The notes: generated by a model from the sequence alone, not told the origin. A stretch of DNA of 64,000 bases from Mesorhizobium loti (GCF_003148495.1 NZ_QGGH01000004.1:62001-126000); one strand, 5' to 3'; shown: positions 52,167 through 62,086, numbered from the stretch's first letter. Program-made: numbers and translations.

Positions 52167-53614
52167 ACGCGCTCCCTCCGATCCGCCGGTTGCGTGTCGC
52201 CATAATCGGCGGCGGTTTTTCCGGCGCGGCGGTGGCCTGGCACCTGGCGTGGTCACATCGACCGGCGCACCTGTCGATTTCCGTGATCGAGCCGCGACCG
52301 TTGCTTGGCGGCGGCCTTGCCTACTCCAGCAAGGAACCTGCGCATCGGGTCAATGTCCCAGCGACAAGAATGAGCATGGCTCCGGAAGATACGCAGCACT
52401 TTGCACGCTGGTTGACGGACAGTGGGGAACTCGAGCGCGACGCCGACGCCATCTGGAAGAATGGCGACGCCTATCCACGCCGGCGCGTGTTCGGTCGCTA
52501 TGTCGCCGAGCATCTGGCGCCCTATCTCAATTCCGGCGTTGTCCATCATGTTGAAGGTTCCGCCACACGCGTGACGCGCGATGCCAGTGGCGCGGGCTGG
52601 ACCGTGCACACGCCCAGTGGGCCAATTGGCGCCGACATCGTCGTCCTGGCGGCGACGCACCCGCAGCCCGCGATTCCAGCCGCGCTGATCCACCTGGCGG
52701 AAGCGCCGGGTTTCATCGCCGATCCGTACGCGCCATCAGCACTTGCCGGGATCGGTCCGGACGCGTCGGTGTTGATCGTCGGCTCTGGCTTGACCTCGGC
52801 CGACATGGTCGCCGAACTCGACCGCCGCGGCCATTGTGGCCGCATCCTGTCGTTGTCGCGCCGCGGCTTACGCTCGCGCGGCCACCCGGATGTCAGGGGC
52901 GAGCCCTTCGGCGATTTTGTCTCGGCCCCGGCCATATCAGCGCTTGGCCTGCTCAAGACCATTCGTGCGACGCTGGCGGGGGCGCGCGCGGCCAATGTCA
53001 ACTGGCAGTCGGTCTTCGATCAGTTGCGCCTGCAGGGGCCGGTGCTGTGGGCCGCACTTTCCCCGCCGGAGCGGGCAAGGCTGGTCCGCCAGCTGCGCGT
53101 GTTCTGGGACGTTCATCGCTTCAGGATCGCTCCACAGGTCGCTTCCGTGCTCGACCGGCGTCATGCAGCCGGCACGTTCGACACCATTGCCGCCAGGCTC
53201 GTCGCATCGAACGATGAGGATGGCAGCCTGGCGGTCAGCTTTCAACGGCGCGGGCAGACGCGGATCGAGACGGCGCGCTTCGATGCCGTCATCAACACCA
53301 CGGGTCCGGCCCATGGGCAGGCACTGCAACTGAATCCGGCGCTAAGCTCGCTGGCGGAAGCCGGGCTGATCAGGACGGACCAATACGGGCTGGGCATCGA
53401 GACCAGTCTCGACAGTCGTGCCGTCGGCCGGGATGGCAGGATAATCACGACACTCTTCGTCGCCGGTCCGCTGGCACGAGGGACTTTCGGCGAACTCATG
53501 GGCCTGCCCGAGGTTGCCCGCCATGCCCAGACGGTCGCGACCGAGATTGCAAGACTGCTCGACACGCCAGCCACCATCAGCGCAAACGCCGCGCGTGGTT
53601 CAGTCACGAGCTAA
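52163..53614 (+). CDS. FAD/NAD(P)-binding oxidoreductase-like protein
   Basis: A 483-residue two-dinucleotide-fold flavoprotein. [18 protein letters not shown] at the N terminus is the FAD loop; [22 protein letters not shown] near residues 192-213 is the second loop; [11 protein letters not shown] and [22 protein letters not shown] close the FAD site. It fits the NAD_binding_9 type of FAD-NAD(P)-binding proteins. The reaction is unknown, but four-base overlap with ssuD and position before sfnG point to organosulfur metabolism, perhaps an oxygenation or sulfur-oxidation step. Confidence 0.82.
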   Translation: MNALPPIRRLRVAIIGGGFSGAAVAWHLAWSHRPAHLSISVIEPRPLLGGGLAYSSKEPAHRVNVPATRMSMAPEDTQHFARWLTDSGELERDADAIWKNGDAYPRRRVFGRYVAEHLAPYLNSGVVHHVEGSATRVTRDASGAGWTVHTPSGPIGADIVVLAATHPQPAIPAALIHLAEAPGFIADPYAPSALAGIGPDASVLIVGSGLTSADMVAELDRRGHCGRILSLSRRGLRSRGHPDVRGEPFGDFVSAPAISALGLLKTIRATLAGARAANVNWQSVFDQLRLQGPVLWAALSPPERARLVRQLRVFWDVHRFRIAPQVASVLDRRHAAGTFDTIAARLVASNDEDGSLAVSFQRRGQTRIETARFDAVINTTGPAHGQALQLNPALSSLAEAGLIRTDQYGLGIETSLDSRAVGRDGRIITTLFVAGPLARGTFGELMGLPEVARHAQTVATEIARLLDTPATISANAARGSVTS

Positions 53615-53779
53615 CCCCAGCAAGCCGGGTTGGCCTGATAAAATTGGTATTTCCGTCCCCAGAGGGCCGCAAAAACGGAAAATCCTCCTTTGTATATATA
53701 TTCTATAAACATAATAAATATTGGGGAAAGCCGGCGCGACCGGAGCGATCAACGACACGGCCTGAATGGGAGACAGTTC

Positions 53780-54883
53780 ATGGCACAAGCAGAAACCGAC
53801 GCGATCAAGTTTGCCTACTGGGTGCCGAATGTTTCGGGCGGCCTGGTAATCTCCAACATCGAGCAGCGCACCAGCCATTCGGCCGAGTACAACCGCAAGC
53901 TGGCGCAGATCGCCGAGAAGTCCGGCTTCGACTATGCGCTCAGCCAGATCCGTTTCACCGCCGGCTACGGTGCTGACGAGCAGCATGAATCGGTGGCGTT
54001 CAGCCATGACCTGCTGGCCGCGACCACCACGCTCAAGGTCATCGCCGCGATCCTGCCCGGACCGTGGAACCCGGCGCTTGCGGCCAAGCAGATCGCCACC
54101 ATCAGCTATTTGACCAACGGCCGTGTTGCGGTCAACCTCGTCTCCGGCTGGTTCCGTGGCGAGTTCCATGCCATCGGCGAGCATTGGCTCGACCATGACG
54201 AGCGCTATCGCCGCTCGGAGGAGTTCATCCGTGCGCTGCGCGGAATATGGACTGAAGACAGCTTCACCTTCCGCGGCGATTTCTATCGCTTCAACGAATA
54301 TTCACTGAAGCCGAAGCCGCCGCAGCCGCTGCCCGAAATCTTCCAGGGTGGTTCATCGCGCGCCGCACGCGACATGGCATCGCGGGTTTCGGACTGGTAC
54401 TTCACCAACGGCAACACGCCGGCCGAGATCGCCAAGCAGGTCGACGACCTCAGGGCCAAGGCGAAGGCCAACAACCATTCCGTCAAGGTCGGCGTCAACG
54501 CTTTCGCGGTCGTCCGCGAGACAGAGGACGAGGCCAGGGCGGTGCTCGCCGAAATCATTGCCAAGGCCAATCCCGAGGCGGTGAACGCCTTTGGCCACGA
54601 GGTCAAGAATGCCGGCAAGGCTTCGCCGGAAGGTGAGGGCAACTGGGCGAAATCCTCCTTCGACGATCTGGTCCAGTACAATGACGGTTTCCGCTCGAAC
54701 CTGATCGGCACGCCCCGGCAGGTCGCCGAACGCATCGTTGACCTGAAGCGCGCCGGCGCCGATCTCATCCTGCTCGGCTTCCTGCACTTCCAGGAAGAGG
54801 TCGATTATTTCGGCAAGCATGTCATCCCGCTCGTCCGCGAACTGGAAAACGCCGAGGCGGCAGCGTCGCTGGCGGCGGAGTAG
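53780..54883 (+). CDS. sfnG: FMNH2-dependent dimethylsulfone monooxygenase
   Basis: A 367-residue LLM-class flavin monooxygenase close to SfnG, which cleaves dimethyl sulfone to methanesulfinate and formaldehyde. FAYWVPNVSGGLVISNIEQRT, RFTAGYGADEQHES, LPGPWNPALAAKQIATIS, NLVSGWFRGEF and FQGGSSRAARDMASRVSDWYFTNGN support it. ATG 53780 starts MAQAETDAIKF. The 165-bp gap before it is unusually AT-rich (53690-53735) and holds a TTTCCGT/ACGGAAA inverted repeat (53650-53681), so it may have its own promoter. Confidence 0.93.
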   Translation: MAQAETDAIKFAYWVPNVSGGLVISNIEQRTSHSAEYNRKLAQIAEKSGFDYALSQIRFTAGYGADEQHESVAFSHDLLAATTTLKVIAAILPGPWNPALAAKQIATISYLTNGRVAVNLVSGWFRGEFHAIGEHWLDHDERYRRSEEFIRALRGIWTEDSFTFRGDFYRFNEYSLKPKPPQPLPEIFQGGSSRAARDMASRVSDWYFTNGNTPAEIAKQVDDLRAKAKANNHSVKVGVNAFAVVRETEDEARAVLAEIIAKANPEAVNAFGHEVKNAGKASPEGEGNWAKSSFDDLVQYNDGFRSNLIGTPRQVAERIVDLKRAGADLILLGFLHFQEEVDYFGKHVIPLVRELENAEAAASLAAE

Positions 54884-54895
54884 TCACCCTCACAG

Positions 54896-54920
54896 GCTGG
54901 CCGGATAGGCTCCGGCCGGC
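54896..54920 (+). terminator. Stem-loop after sfnG
   Basis: GCTGGCCGGA (54896-54905) pairs with TCCGGCCGGC (54911-54920) with one G-U pair, loop TAGGC. It lies 12 bases after the stop. There is no T-run, so it is either a weak terminator or an mRNA-end stabiliser ahead of the transporter genes. Confidence 0.45.
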
Positions 54921-55006
54921 ACACGCATGAAAGCTACCGGCGCGCTCGAGTCATCGAGCCGCAATGAGAATTTGCGCGCCTGCTGAAGCAATCGAGGACG
55001 ATTGGA

Positions 55007-55939
55007 ATGCCTCTGCCCAGTTATACGCTTGGAGTGATGGAGGCTTCCGCCTATGCACCGGAGGTCTTTGCGCGCGGCCTGCCGTCAAGCCCGCCTGAGC
55101 AGCAGCCCGAAGCCAACGGCGAACCGATCGGCTCCGTTGCCGGCGTCGCCTCTCCGCTGCTTTCGCTCCAGGGCATCGGCCTGTCGTTCGGCGGCGTCGT
55201 GGCACTGGCCGATATCGACCTGTCGGTCCGCCCTGGCGAGATCCGCACCATCATCGGCCCGAATGGCGCCGGCAAGAGTTCGCTGATCAACGTCATCAGC
55301 GGCGTCTACCGGCCGGATCGCGGCCATGTCCAGCTCGACGGCGTCGTCTATGCCCAGGTGCCAACGCAGCGGCTGGCGCAGCTCGGCGTCGCCAGGACAT
55401 TCCAGAACCTCGCACTGTTCAAGGGCCTCAGCGTCCTCGACAATGTCGCTTCCGGCCTCGCCTACAAGGTCCGCTCCAACTTTGCCGGCCAGGTGCTCGG
55501 CATCGGCCGCTCGCGCGGCGAGCAGCGCGACTCCCTGAGCCGCGCCGAACAGATCCTCGAATTCCTCGACCTCACCGCTGTTCGCGATCGCCTTGCCGGC
55601 ACGCTGCCTTACGGGCTGCAGAAGCGGGTCGAACTGGCCCGTGCACTGGTCGCTGAGCCGCGCCTTCTTTTGCTCGACGAGCCGATGGCCGGCATGACCG
55701 CGGGCGAGAAGAGCGAGATGGCGACCTTCGTCCGCGCTGCGCGCGACCGCTTTGCCACCACCGTGGTGCTGATTGAGCACGATGTCGGCGTCGTCATGGG
55801 CCTGTCCGACCGCATCGCCGTTCTCGACTACGGCCGCAAGATCGCCGACGCCACGCCCGACGAAGTCAGGAACGACCAGCGCGTCATCGATGCCTATCTC
55901 GGCGTCGCCTCGGACAATGAGGACGGGGCAGGCATATGA
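55007..55939 (+). CDS. Branched-chain-type ABC transporter ATP-binding protein (LivG-like)
   Basis: A 310-residue ATPase with a nonconserved N-terminal extension of about 45 residues. Walker A is IGPNGAGKSSLINVISG, the Q-loop GVARTFQNLALFKGLSV, the signature region is degenerate (LPYGLQKRVELARAL in place of LSGGQ) and Walker B is LLLLDEPMAGM. It forms the HAAT-family transporter with the next four genes. The start could be ATG 55007 or 55037. Context suggests a sulfone, sulfonate or related ligand rather than leucine. Confidence 0.9.
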   Translation: MPLPSYTLGVMEASAYAPEVFARGLPSSPPEQQPEANGEPIGSVAGVASPLLSLQGIGLSFGGVVALADIDLSVRPGEIRTIIGPNGAGKSSLINVISGVYRPDRGHVQLDGVVYAQVPTQRLAQLGVARTFQNLALFKGLSVLDNVASGLAYKVRSNFAGQVLGIGRSRGEQRDSLSRAEQILEFLDLTAVRDRLAGTLPYGLQKRVELARALVAEPRLLLLDEPMAGMTAGEKSEMATFVRAARDRFATTVVLIEHDVGVVMGLSDRIAVLDYGRKIADATPDEVRNDQRVIDAYLGVASDNEDGAGI

Positions 55940-56835
55940 TCGCCGATTTCGACTACCAGTTCTTCATCGAAGTGCTCGTCGGCGGCCTGCTTTCCGGCGT
56001 CATGTATTCGCTGGTCGCGATCGGCTTCGTGCTGATCTACAAGACCTCTGGCGTGCTCAATTTCGCGCAGGGCGCGATGTTGCTGTTTGCGGCGCTGACC
56101 TTCGTCAGCCTTGTCGAGCGCGGCATTCCGTTCGCGCTGGCGCTGGTGATCACCTTCGCCATCATGGTGGCGATGGGTGTCGCCATCGAGCGCACGGTGC
56201 TGCGGCCACTGACCAACAAGCCGCCGATCACGCTGTTCATGGCGACGCTCGGCCTGTCCTACATCATCGAGGGTGCAGCCCAGCTGATCTGGGGCACGCA
56301 GGTCCATGGTCTTGATCTCGGCATCGAGGACGTGCCGCTGGAAATCGGCGGCGTGCTGATCAGCCAGTTCGATATCTTCGCCGCCGTGGTTGCCGCCGGC
56401 ATGGTTCTCCTGCTGTCGCTGTTCTTCCGCTACACCCGCATCGGCCTCAGCTTCCGCGCCGTCGCCGACGACCAGTTCGCTGCCCTCGCGGTCGGCCTCA
56501 GGTTGCCCTTGATCTGGGCCACAGTCTGGGCTGCTGCCGGTCTCGTCGCGCTGGTGGCTGGCCTGCTCTGGGGCGCACGCCTCGGCGTCCAGTTCTCGCT
56601 GTCGCTGGTGGTGCTGAAGGCGCTGCCGGTGCTGGTGCTCGGCGGCTTCGACTCCATCCTCGGCGCCATCGTCGGCGGGCTGTTGATCGGCGCCAGCGAG
56701 AAGCTCGCCGAGGTCTATATCGGCGACTATTTCGGCGGCGGCATAGAGAGCTGGTTCGCTTATGTCGTCGCGCTCGTCTTCCTGCTGATCCGCCCTTCCG
56801 GCCTGTTCGGCCAGAAGCTCGTTGAGAGGATCTGA
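55936..56835 (+). CDS. Branched-chain-type ABC permease (LivH-like)
   Basis: A 299-residue permease with about eight helices. LLSGVMYSLVAIGFVLIYKTSGVLNFAQGAMLL is the LivH signature start and FRAVADDQFAALAVGLR the ATPase-contact loop. Its ATG overlaps the ATPase stop by four bases; livM-like follows after 3 bases. Confidence 0.94.
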   Translation: MIADFDYQFFIEVLVGGLLSGVMYSLVAIGFVLIYKTSGVLNFAQGAMLLFAALTFVSLVERGIPFALALVITFAIMVAMGVAIERTVLRPLTNKPPITLFMATLGLSYIIEGAAQLIWGTQVHGLDLGIEDVPLEIGGVLISQFDIFAAVVAAGMVLLLSLFFRYTRIGLSFRAVADDQFAALAVGLRLPLIWATVWAAAGLVALVAGLLWGARLGVQFSLSLVVLKALPVLVLGGFDSILGAIVGGLLIGASEKLAEVYIGDYFGGGIESWFAYVVALVFLLIRPSGLFGQKLVERI

Positions 56836-56838
56836 GCG

Positions 56839-57879
56839 ATGACCGCGATAACAAGCGATTTCTTCTCCGCGCCGGTGCTGCCGAAATGGGTCGCACCGGT
56901 CCTGCTGCTCGCCTTCGCCTATGGCGTCGTGCCGCTAATCGGCTCGAGCTATCTGTTCGAGGCCATCCTGCTGCCGTTCCTGGCGCTCAGCCTCGCCGGC
57001 GTAGGCTTGAACATCCTGACCGGCTATGCCGGCCAGGTGTCGCTGGGCAGTGCCGCCTTCATGGCGGCGGGCGCCTTCGCCGCCTATAATTTCGACCTGC
57101 GCGTCGAGGGCCTGCCGCTGATCGGCAGCATCTTCCTGGCCGGCATCGTCGCCGCCGCGATCGGCATCGTCTTCGGCCTTCCCAGTCTGCGGCTGAAGGG
57201 TTTCTATCTCGCCGTCTCGACCCTTGCCGCGCAGTTCTTCGTGCAATGGGCGCTGACCAAGTTCAGCTGGTTCTCCAACAACTCGGCATCCGGCGTCATC
57301 GACGCGCCGAGACTGTCGATTTCAGGCTTCGCGCTCGACGGCGCCATCGGCCGCTATCTCTTCGCTCTGACCATCGTCACTGTGCTGACCTTCCTCGCCC
57401 ACCGGCTGGTCACGTCGCAGACCGGGCGCAACTTCATCGCCATCCGCGACAATGAAACCGCGGCCCGCATCATCGGCATCCCCGTGCTGAAGACCAAGCT
57501 GCTGGCCTTCGCCATCTCGTCCTTCATCATCGGCGTTGCCGGCGTCATCTGGGCCTTCGCCTATCTGCGGACCGTCGAGCCGGACGGCTTCGATCTCGAT
57601 CGCTCGTTCCAGATACTGTTCATCATCATCATCGGCGGTCTGGCCTCGATACGCGGTGCGTTTTTCGGCGCCGCCCTTATCGTCGTCTTTCCGCTTGGCT
57701 TGTCTCGCCTCGGCGGCTTCCTGCTCGGCGATCTCTTCGACTCGGGCGTGCTCGACATGAGCCAGCGCATCGTGCTGGGCGCGCTCATCATCCTCTTTCT
57801 GATCCTGGAGCCGGACGGGCTGGTGGCCCTGTGGGACAGGATCCGAAGACGGCTCCTGTTCGCCTGGCAGTCGACTTGA
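56839..57879 (+). CDS. Branched-chain-type ABC permease (LivM-like)
   Basis: A 346-residue permease. GVGLNILTGYAGQVSLGSAAFMAAGAFAAYN and SLRLKGFYLAVSTLAAQFFVQW are LivM hallmarks; FIAIRDNETAARIIGIPVLKTKLLAF is the cytoplasmic coupling loop. About nine or ten helices. It ends 97 bp before the binding-protein gene. Confidence 0.94.
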   Translation: MTAITSDFFSAPVLPKWVAPVLLLAFAYGVVPLIGSSYLFEAILLPFLALSLAGVGLNILTGYAGQVSLGSAAFMAAGAFAAYNFDLRVEGLPLIGSIFLAGIVAAAIGIVFGLPSLRLKGFYLAVSTLAAQFFVQWALTKFSWFSNNSASGVIDAPRLSISGFALDGAIGRYLFALTIVTVLTFLAHRLVTSQTGRNFIAIRDNETAARIIGIPVLKTKLLAFAISSFIIGVAGVIWAFAYLRTVEPDGFDLDRSFQILFIIIIGGLASIRGAFFGAALIVVFPLGLSRLGGFLLGDLFDSGVLDMSQRIVLGALIILFLILEPDGLVALWDRIRRRLLFAWQST

Positions 57880-57976
57880 GCTGATCCGGGCAACCGCCCC
57901 GAACTGAAAATGAACCGCATCCGAAAATGAGCCAGAGGCCGAACCCAAGACGGCCCATACCGGGAGTACCCTAACC

Positions 57977-59314
57977 ATGACTTTCCTCAGCACAATCAAG
58001 GCGGCGGCGCTGTCCGCGGCGATGATCGTGTCGGTGGCCTTGCCCGCCGCGCATGCCGATGAACAATATTTCCCGCTGCAGAGCTATCGCGTCGGACCTT
58101 ACGCGGCCGGCGGCACCGGCTTCTTCGGCGGCTTCATCGATTACCTCAACCTCATCAACATCCGCGACGGCGGCGTTAACGGCGTCAAGCTGACCTGGGA
58201 CGAGTGCGAGACCCAGTATGAGGTCGAGCGTGGCGTCGAATGCTACGAACGGCAGAAGAGCCATGCCGGTGCTGCCGCCTGGAACCCGCTCTCGGTCGGC
58301 ATCGCCTATGCCATGATCGACCGCATCACCGCCGACAAGGTGCCGCTGATCACGGTCAACCACGGCCGCACCGACTCCACCGACGGGCGTGTCTTCCCCT
58401 ACGTCTTCCCGCTGCTGCTCAATCCCTACAGCGAGACGTCAGGCATCGTGAACTACATCGCCTCCAAGGAAGGCGGCATCGACAAGCTCAAGGGCAAGAA
58501 GATCGTCGTACTCTATCACGGCTCGCCCTACGGCAAGGAGACCATCCCAATCTATGAGCTGCTGGCGCAGAAATATGGCTTCACCGTGCAGCAGATCGAG
58601 GTGCCGCATCCCGGCAACGAGCAGCAGTCGCAGTGGCTGACGATCCGCCGCGCCAAGCCGGACTTCGTCGTCCTGCGCGGCTGGGGCGTGATGAACCCGG
58701 TGGCGCTGAAAACGGCGGTCAAGGTCGGCTATCCCGTCGACCATATCGTTGGCAATGTCTGGTCGAACTCGGAAGAGGACGTCATCCCGGCCGGTGACGC
58801 CGCCAAGGGTTACACCGCCATCACCACCCAGGCTTCCGGCAACTCTTACCCTGTGGTGCAGGAGATCGTGAAGACGGTCTACGACGCCGGCAAGGGCAAT
58901 CTGGAAGACAAGTCGCGCATCGGCTCGGTCTACCACAACCTCGGCATCGTCAACGGCATCCTCAATGTCGAGGCGATCCGCGTCGCGCAGGAGAAGTTCG
59001 GCCATCGCACGCTGACCGGCGACGAGGTCCGCTGGGGCTTCGAACATCTCAAGCTCGATCCGGCCAAGGTCGAGGCGCTCGGCGCCAAGGACCTGTTCCA
59101 CTCGATCAATGTCAGCTGGGACAATCACGAGGGCGAAGGCTACGTGACCTTCCAGCAGTGGGACGGCAAGAAATGGAACGTAGTCTCCGACTGGATCGCG
59201 CCGGACTGGGCGCTGCTGCGGCCGATCATCGAGAAGTCCGCCGAGGCCTACGCCGCCGAGAAAGGCATCAAGTTGCGCACGGCGGATGATGCCGACGCGG
59301 TGACCTCCAACTGA
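57977..59314 (+). CDS. Periplasmic binding protein of the HAAT transporter
   Basis: A 445-residue LivK/AmiC-type type I periplasmic binding protein with a signal peptide ending PAAHA near residue 27. It is longer than amino acid-binding LivK proteins (about 370 residues) and opens with YFPLQSYRVGPYAAGGTGFFGGFIDYLNLIN, then ITVNHGRTDSTDGRVFPYVFPLLLNPYSE and KKIVVLYHGSPYGKETIP. A CETQYEVERGVECYERQK stretch carries two cysteines. The ligand is unknown; a sulfur compound is inferred from sfnG and sfnB on either side. Confidence 0.9.
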   Translation: MTFLSTIKAAALSAAMIVSVALPAAHADEQYFPLQSYRVGPYAAGGTGFFGGFIDYLNLINIRDGGVNGVKLTWDECETQYEVERGVECYERQKSHAGAAAWNPLSVGIAYAMIDRITADKVPLITVNHGRTDSTDGRVFPYVFPLLLNPYSETSGIVNYIASKEGGIDKLKGKKIVVLYHGSPYGKETIPIYELLAQKYGFTVQQIEVPHPGNEQQSQWLTIRRAKPDFVVLRGWGVMNPVALKTAVKVGYPVDHIVGNVWSNSEEDVIPAGDAAKGYTAITTQASGNSYPVVQEIVKTVYDAGKGNLEDKSRIGSVYHNLGIVNGILNVEAIRVAQEKFGHRTLTGDEVRWGFEHLKLDPAKVEALGAKDLFHSINVSWDNHEGEGYVTFQQWDGKKWNVVSDWIAPDWALLRPIIEKSAEAYAAEKGIKLRTADDADAVTSN

Positions 59315-59395
59315 TCAGCCAAAGCCTGGCGCTGCGGATCGAGTTCCGCGGTGCCCGGCTTGTTTCGGTTCATCGAACCACGAAATGAGAGCCCT

Positions 59396-60187
59396 ATGCC
59401 GGACGATGACGTCATCCTTGCCGCGGACGCGGTCCATGCTACCTACAACCACGCCATCACGGCGTTGCACGGCGTCAGCTTCGCGTTGCGGCGTGGCCAG
59501 ATCCTAGCATTGCTCGGTGCCAATGGCGCCGGCAAGACCACGACGCTGAAGGCCGTCTCCAACCTGCTGCCGGCCGAACGCGGCCAGGTCAATTCCGGCA
59601 CCATCCGCTATGAAGGCTCAGATGTCTCGCGCCGCAAGCCGGGCGATCTCGTGCGCGCCGGCCTGGTCCAGGTGCTGGAAGGCCGCCACTGCTTCAAGAG
59701 CCTCACCGTCGAGGAGAACCTGATTGCCGGCGGCATCGGCCGCAGCGGCAGCCGTGCCGAGATCAATCAAGACCTCGAGCGGATCTACGGCTATTTCCCT
59801 CGCCTGCGGGAAAAGCGCCGGACATTGTCCGGCCTGACCTCCGGCGGCGAACAGCAGATGACCGCCATCGGCCGGGCGTTGATGTCGCGTCCGCGTCTGC
59901 TGGTCCTCGACGAACCATCGATGGGGCTCGCCCCGCTCATCGTCCAGGACATCTTCCAGAGCTTGAGAAAACTCAACCGTGAGACCGGCCTGTCGATCCT
60001 GGTCGCCGAGCAGAACTCGGCGGTGGCGCTTCGTTATGCCGACCACGCCACGGTGCTGGAAAACGGCGTCTCCGTTCTCTCTGGCGCAGCCGCCGAGCTT
60101 CGCCAGCGCGAGGACATCAGGGCCTTCTATCTCGGGCAGCAGGCAGCGCCTGCCGCCAAGCCAGCCCATCTCCATGCCGTGGCCTGA
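59396..60187 (+). CDS. Branched-chain-type ABC transporter ATP-binding protein (LivF-like)
   Basis: A 263-residue ATPase. Walker A GANGAGKTTTLKAVS, GLVQVLEGRHCFKSLTVEENL, signature LTSGGEQQMTAIGRAL, Walker B LLVLDEPSMGLAP and ILVAEQNSAVALRYAD match LivF. ATG 59396 begins MPDDDVILAAD with GAGAG upstream. It is the second ATPase of the HAAT transporter. Confidence 0.93.
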   Translation: MPDDDVILAADAVHATYNHAITALHGVSFALRRGQILALLGANGAGKTTTLKAVSNLLPAERGQVNSGTIRYEGSDVSRRKPGDLVRAGLVQVLEGRHCFKSLTVEENLIAGGIGRSGSRAEINQDLERIYGYFPRLREKRRTLSGLTSGGEQQMTAIGRALMSRPRLLVLDEPSMGLAPLIVQDIFQSLRKLNRETGLSILVAEQNSAVALRYADHATVLENGVSVLSGAAAELRQREDIRAFYLGQQAAPAAKPAHLHAVA

Positions 60188-60211
60188 AACGAAATCCGAA
60201 GGAGCATTGAA

Positions 60212-61459
60212 ATGACCGTCTCGACCGTCAAGACCGACCACGCTTCCGCCGCCGTGCCGCCAGTCGCGCGGCCAACCGTGCCGGCGCACATCATCAAGGA
60301 CGACGTCGAGGCGATTGCGATTGCCCACGCGCTCGCCGTCGAATTCGTCAAGGACTCCTCCAGGCGCGATCGCGAGCGGATCTGGCCGGTTGCCGAACTC
60401 GATGCCTTCTCGCAAAGCGGCCTGTGGTCAATCAATGTGCCCAAGGCATTCGGCGGGCCGGAGGTGTCCTATGCGACGCTGGCGAAGGTGATCGAGATCA
60501 TCTCGGCGGCGGATTCCTCGATCGGCCAGATTGCGCAGAACCATCTCGGCGTCGTCGCCGCCATCCGCACCGTGTCCGATCCGGATCAGCAGAAGCTGCT
60601 GTTTGGCGAAGCGCTGAAGGGCACCCGGTTCGGCAACGCCTTCTCCGAGTTTGGCTCCAAGCGCGCCGCCGATTTCGAGACCCGCTTCACCGATGCCGGC
60701 GATCATGTGGTCATCAACGGCCGGAAATTCTATTCGTCCGGCGCGCTGCTCGCCCATCTGGTGCCGATCGTGGCGCTCGATGACGAGGGCCGCGCCTGGT
60801 ATGCGATCGCCGACCGCGGCGCACCCGGCCTGACGGTCATCGACGACTGGTCGAGTTTTGGGCAGCGCACGACGCTGTCCGGCACCGTCATCATCGATAA
60901 CGTCAAAGTGCCGAAGACGCATCTGGTGCCAGGCTACAAGGGCTACGACAAACCGACCGCCGACGGCGCCATCTTCCAGATCATCCAGGTGGCGGTCGAC
61001 ACCGGCATCGCCCAGGCGGCGATCGACGAGACGGTTCACTTCGTCAGGACCAGGAGCCGCGCCTGGATCGACAGCGGCGTCGACAATGCCTGGGACGATC
61101 CCTACACCATCCACGCCATCGGCGACCTGACGCTGCGCCTGCACGCGGCGCAGGCGCTGCTGGAGAAGGCCGGCCTGGCAATCGACCGGGCGGTGATCGA
61201 ACCGACCGCCGAGACGGTGGCGCATGCGCAGATCGTCACCGCCGAGGCAAAAATCCTGTCGACCGAGATCGCCATCGCCGCCACCAACAAGCTGTTCGAA
61301 CTGGCGGGAACCCGCTCGACGCTGGCAGAGCACAATCTCGACCGGCATTGGCGCAACGCGCGCACGCACACGCTGCACGATCCGGTGCGCTGGAAGTATT
61401 CGATCCTCGGCAAATATTTCCTCAACGGCGAAAATCCGCCGCTGCACGCCTGGAGCTGA
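60212..61459 (+). CDS. sfnB: SfnB-type acyl-CoA dehydrogenase-fold sulfur-acquisition monooxygenase
   Basis: A 415-residue flavoprotein with an acyl-CoA dehydrogenase fold. VPKAFGGPEVSYATLAKVIEIISAADSSIGQIAQNH, TRFGNAFSEFGSKRAADF, RKFYSSGALLAH and the C-terminal STLAEHNLDRHWRNARTHTLHDPVRWK are the pattern of SfnB/DszC-like FMNH2-using enzymes rather than true acyl-CoA dehydrogenases. It would oxidise an organosulfur compound with flavin from the reductase downstream. It follows livF-like after 24 bases. Confidence 0.87.
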   Translation: MTVSTVKTDHASAAVPPVARPTVPAHIIKDDVEAIAIAHALAVEFVKDSSRRDRERIWPVAELDAFSQSGLWSINVPKAFGGPEVSYATLAKVIEIISAADSSIGQIAQNHLGVVAAIRTVSDPDQQKLLFGEALKGTRFGNAFSEFGSKRAADFETRFTDAGDHVVINGRKFYSSGALLAHLVPIVALDDEGRAWYAIADRGAPGLTVIDDWSSFGQRTTLSGTVIIDNVKVPKTHLVPGYKGYDKPTADGAIFQIIQVAVDTGIAQAAIDETVHFVRTRSRAWIDSGVDNAWDDPYTIHAIGDLTLRLHAAQALLEKAGLAIDRAVIEPTAETVAHAQIVTAEAKILSTEIAIAATNKLFELAGTRSTLAEHNLDRHWRNARTHTLHDPVRWKYSILGKYFLNGENPPLHAWS

Positions 61460-61525
61460 TTTTCCACCGGCGGGCGGGCGGCCCGCCGCATCAAACCTTC
61501 GACCATCCAAGAGAGGCCCACAACC

Positions 61526-62086
61526 ATGTCAAACCCAACAGTCGTCGGCTTTTCCGGCAACATCACCCGGCCGTCAAAGACGCGCGCCTTCGTCGATCTG
61601 GTCGCCAGGGATATCGCCGCCAGCCACGGCCTGTCGGCGAGCACCTATGATATCGAGGATCTCGGTCCGTCGCTGGGAACGGCGAAATGGGCCCGTGATC
61701 TCGATGGCCAGGCGCGCGCGATCCTGGAACAGATCCTCGCCGCCGACGTGCTCGTCGTCGGGTCGCCGACCTACAAGGGCAGCTATACCGGTCTGTTCAA
61801 GCATTTCTTCGACCTGATCGATCCGGCAGCGTTGCGGGGGAAGCCCATCGTGTTGACAGCGACCGGCGGTGGCGAGCGCCATGCCCTGATCGTCGAACAT
61901 CAGCTGCGGCCGCTGTTCGGCTTCTTCGAGGCCTTTGCCCTGCCCACCGCCGTCTACGCCACCGACAAGGATTTCACCGACGGCGTGCTGCGCTCCGAGG
62001 CCATCCTGAAGCGTGCGGCGCAGGCGGTCGACGAGGTAGGCTTCGTGCTGGCCAACCGCTCGGCCGGCAGGATCGCCGCCGAATAA
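61526..62086 (+). CDS. NAD(P)H-dependent FMN reductase (SsuE/MsuE-like)
   Basis: A 186-residue flavodoxin-fold reductase. VVGFSGNITRPSKTRAFVDLVA is the FMN loop, VLVVGSPTYKGSYTGLFKHFFDLIDP the second motif, and LTATGGGERHALIVEHQLRPLF the third, all as in MsuE. It supplies FMNH2 to SsuD, SfnG and SfnB in this locus. It is the last gene of the sulfur cluster. Confidence 0.92.
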   Translation: MSNPTVVGFSGNITRPSKTRAFVDLVARDIAASHGLSASTYDIEDLGPSLGTAKWARDLDGQARAILEQILAADVLVVGSPTYKGSYTGLFKHFFDLIDPAALRGKPIVLTATGGGERHALIVEHQLRPLFGFFEAFALPTAVYATDKDFTDGVLRSEAILKRAAQAVDEVGFVLANRSAGRIAAE

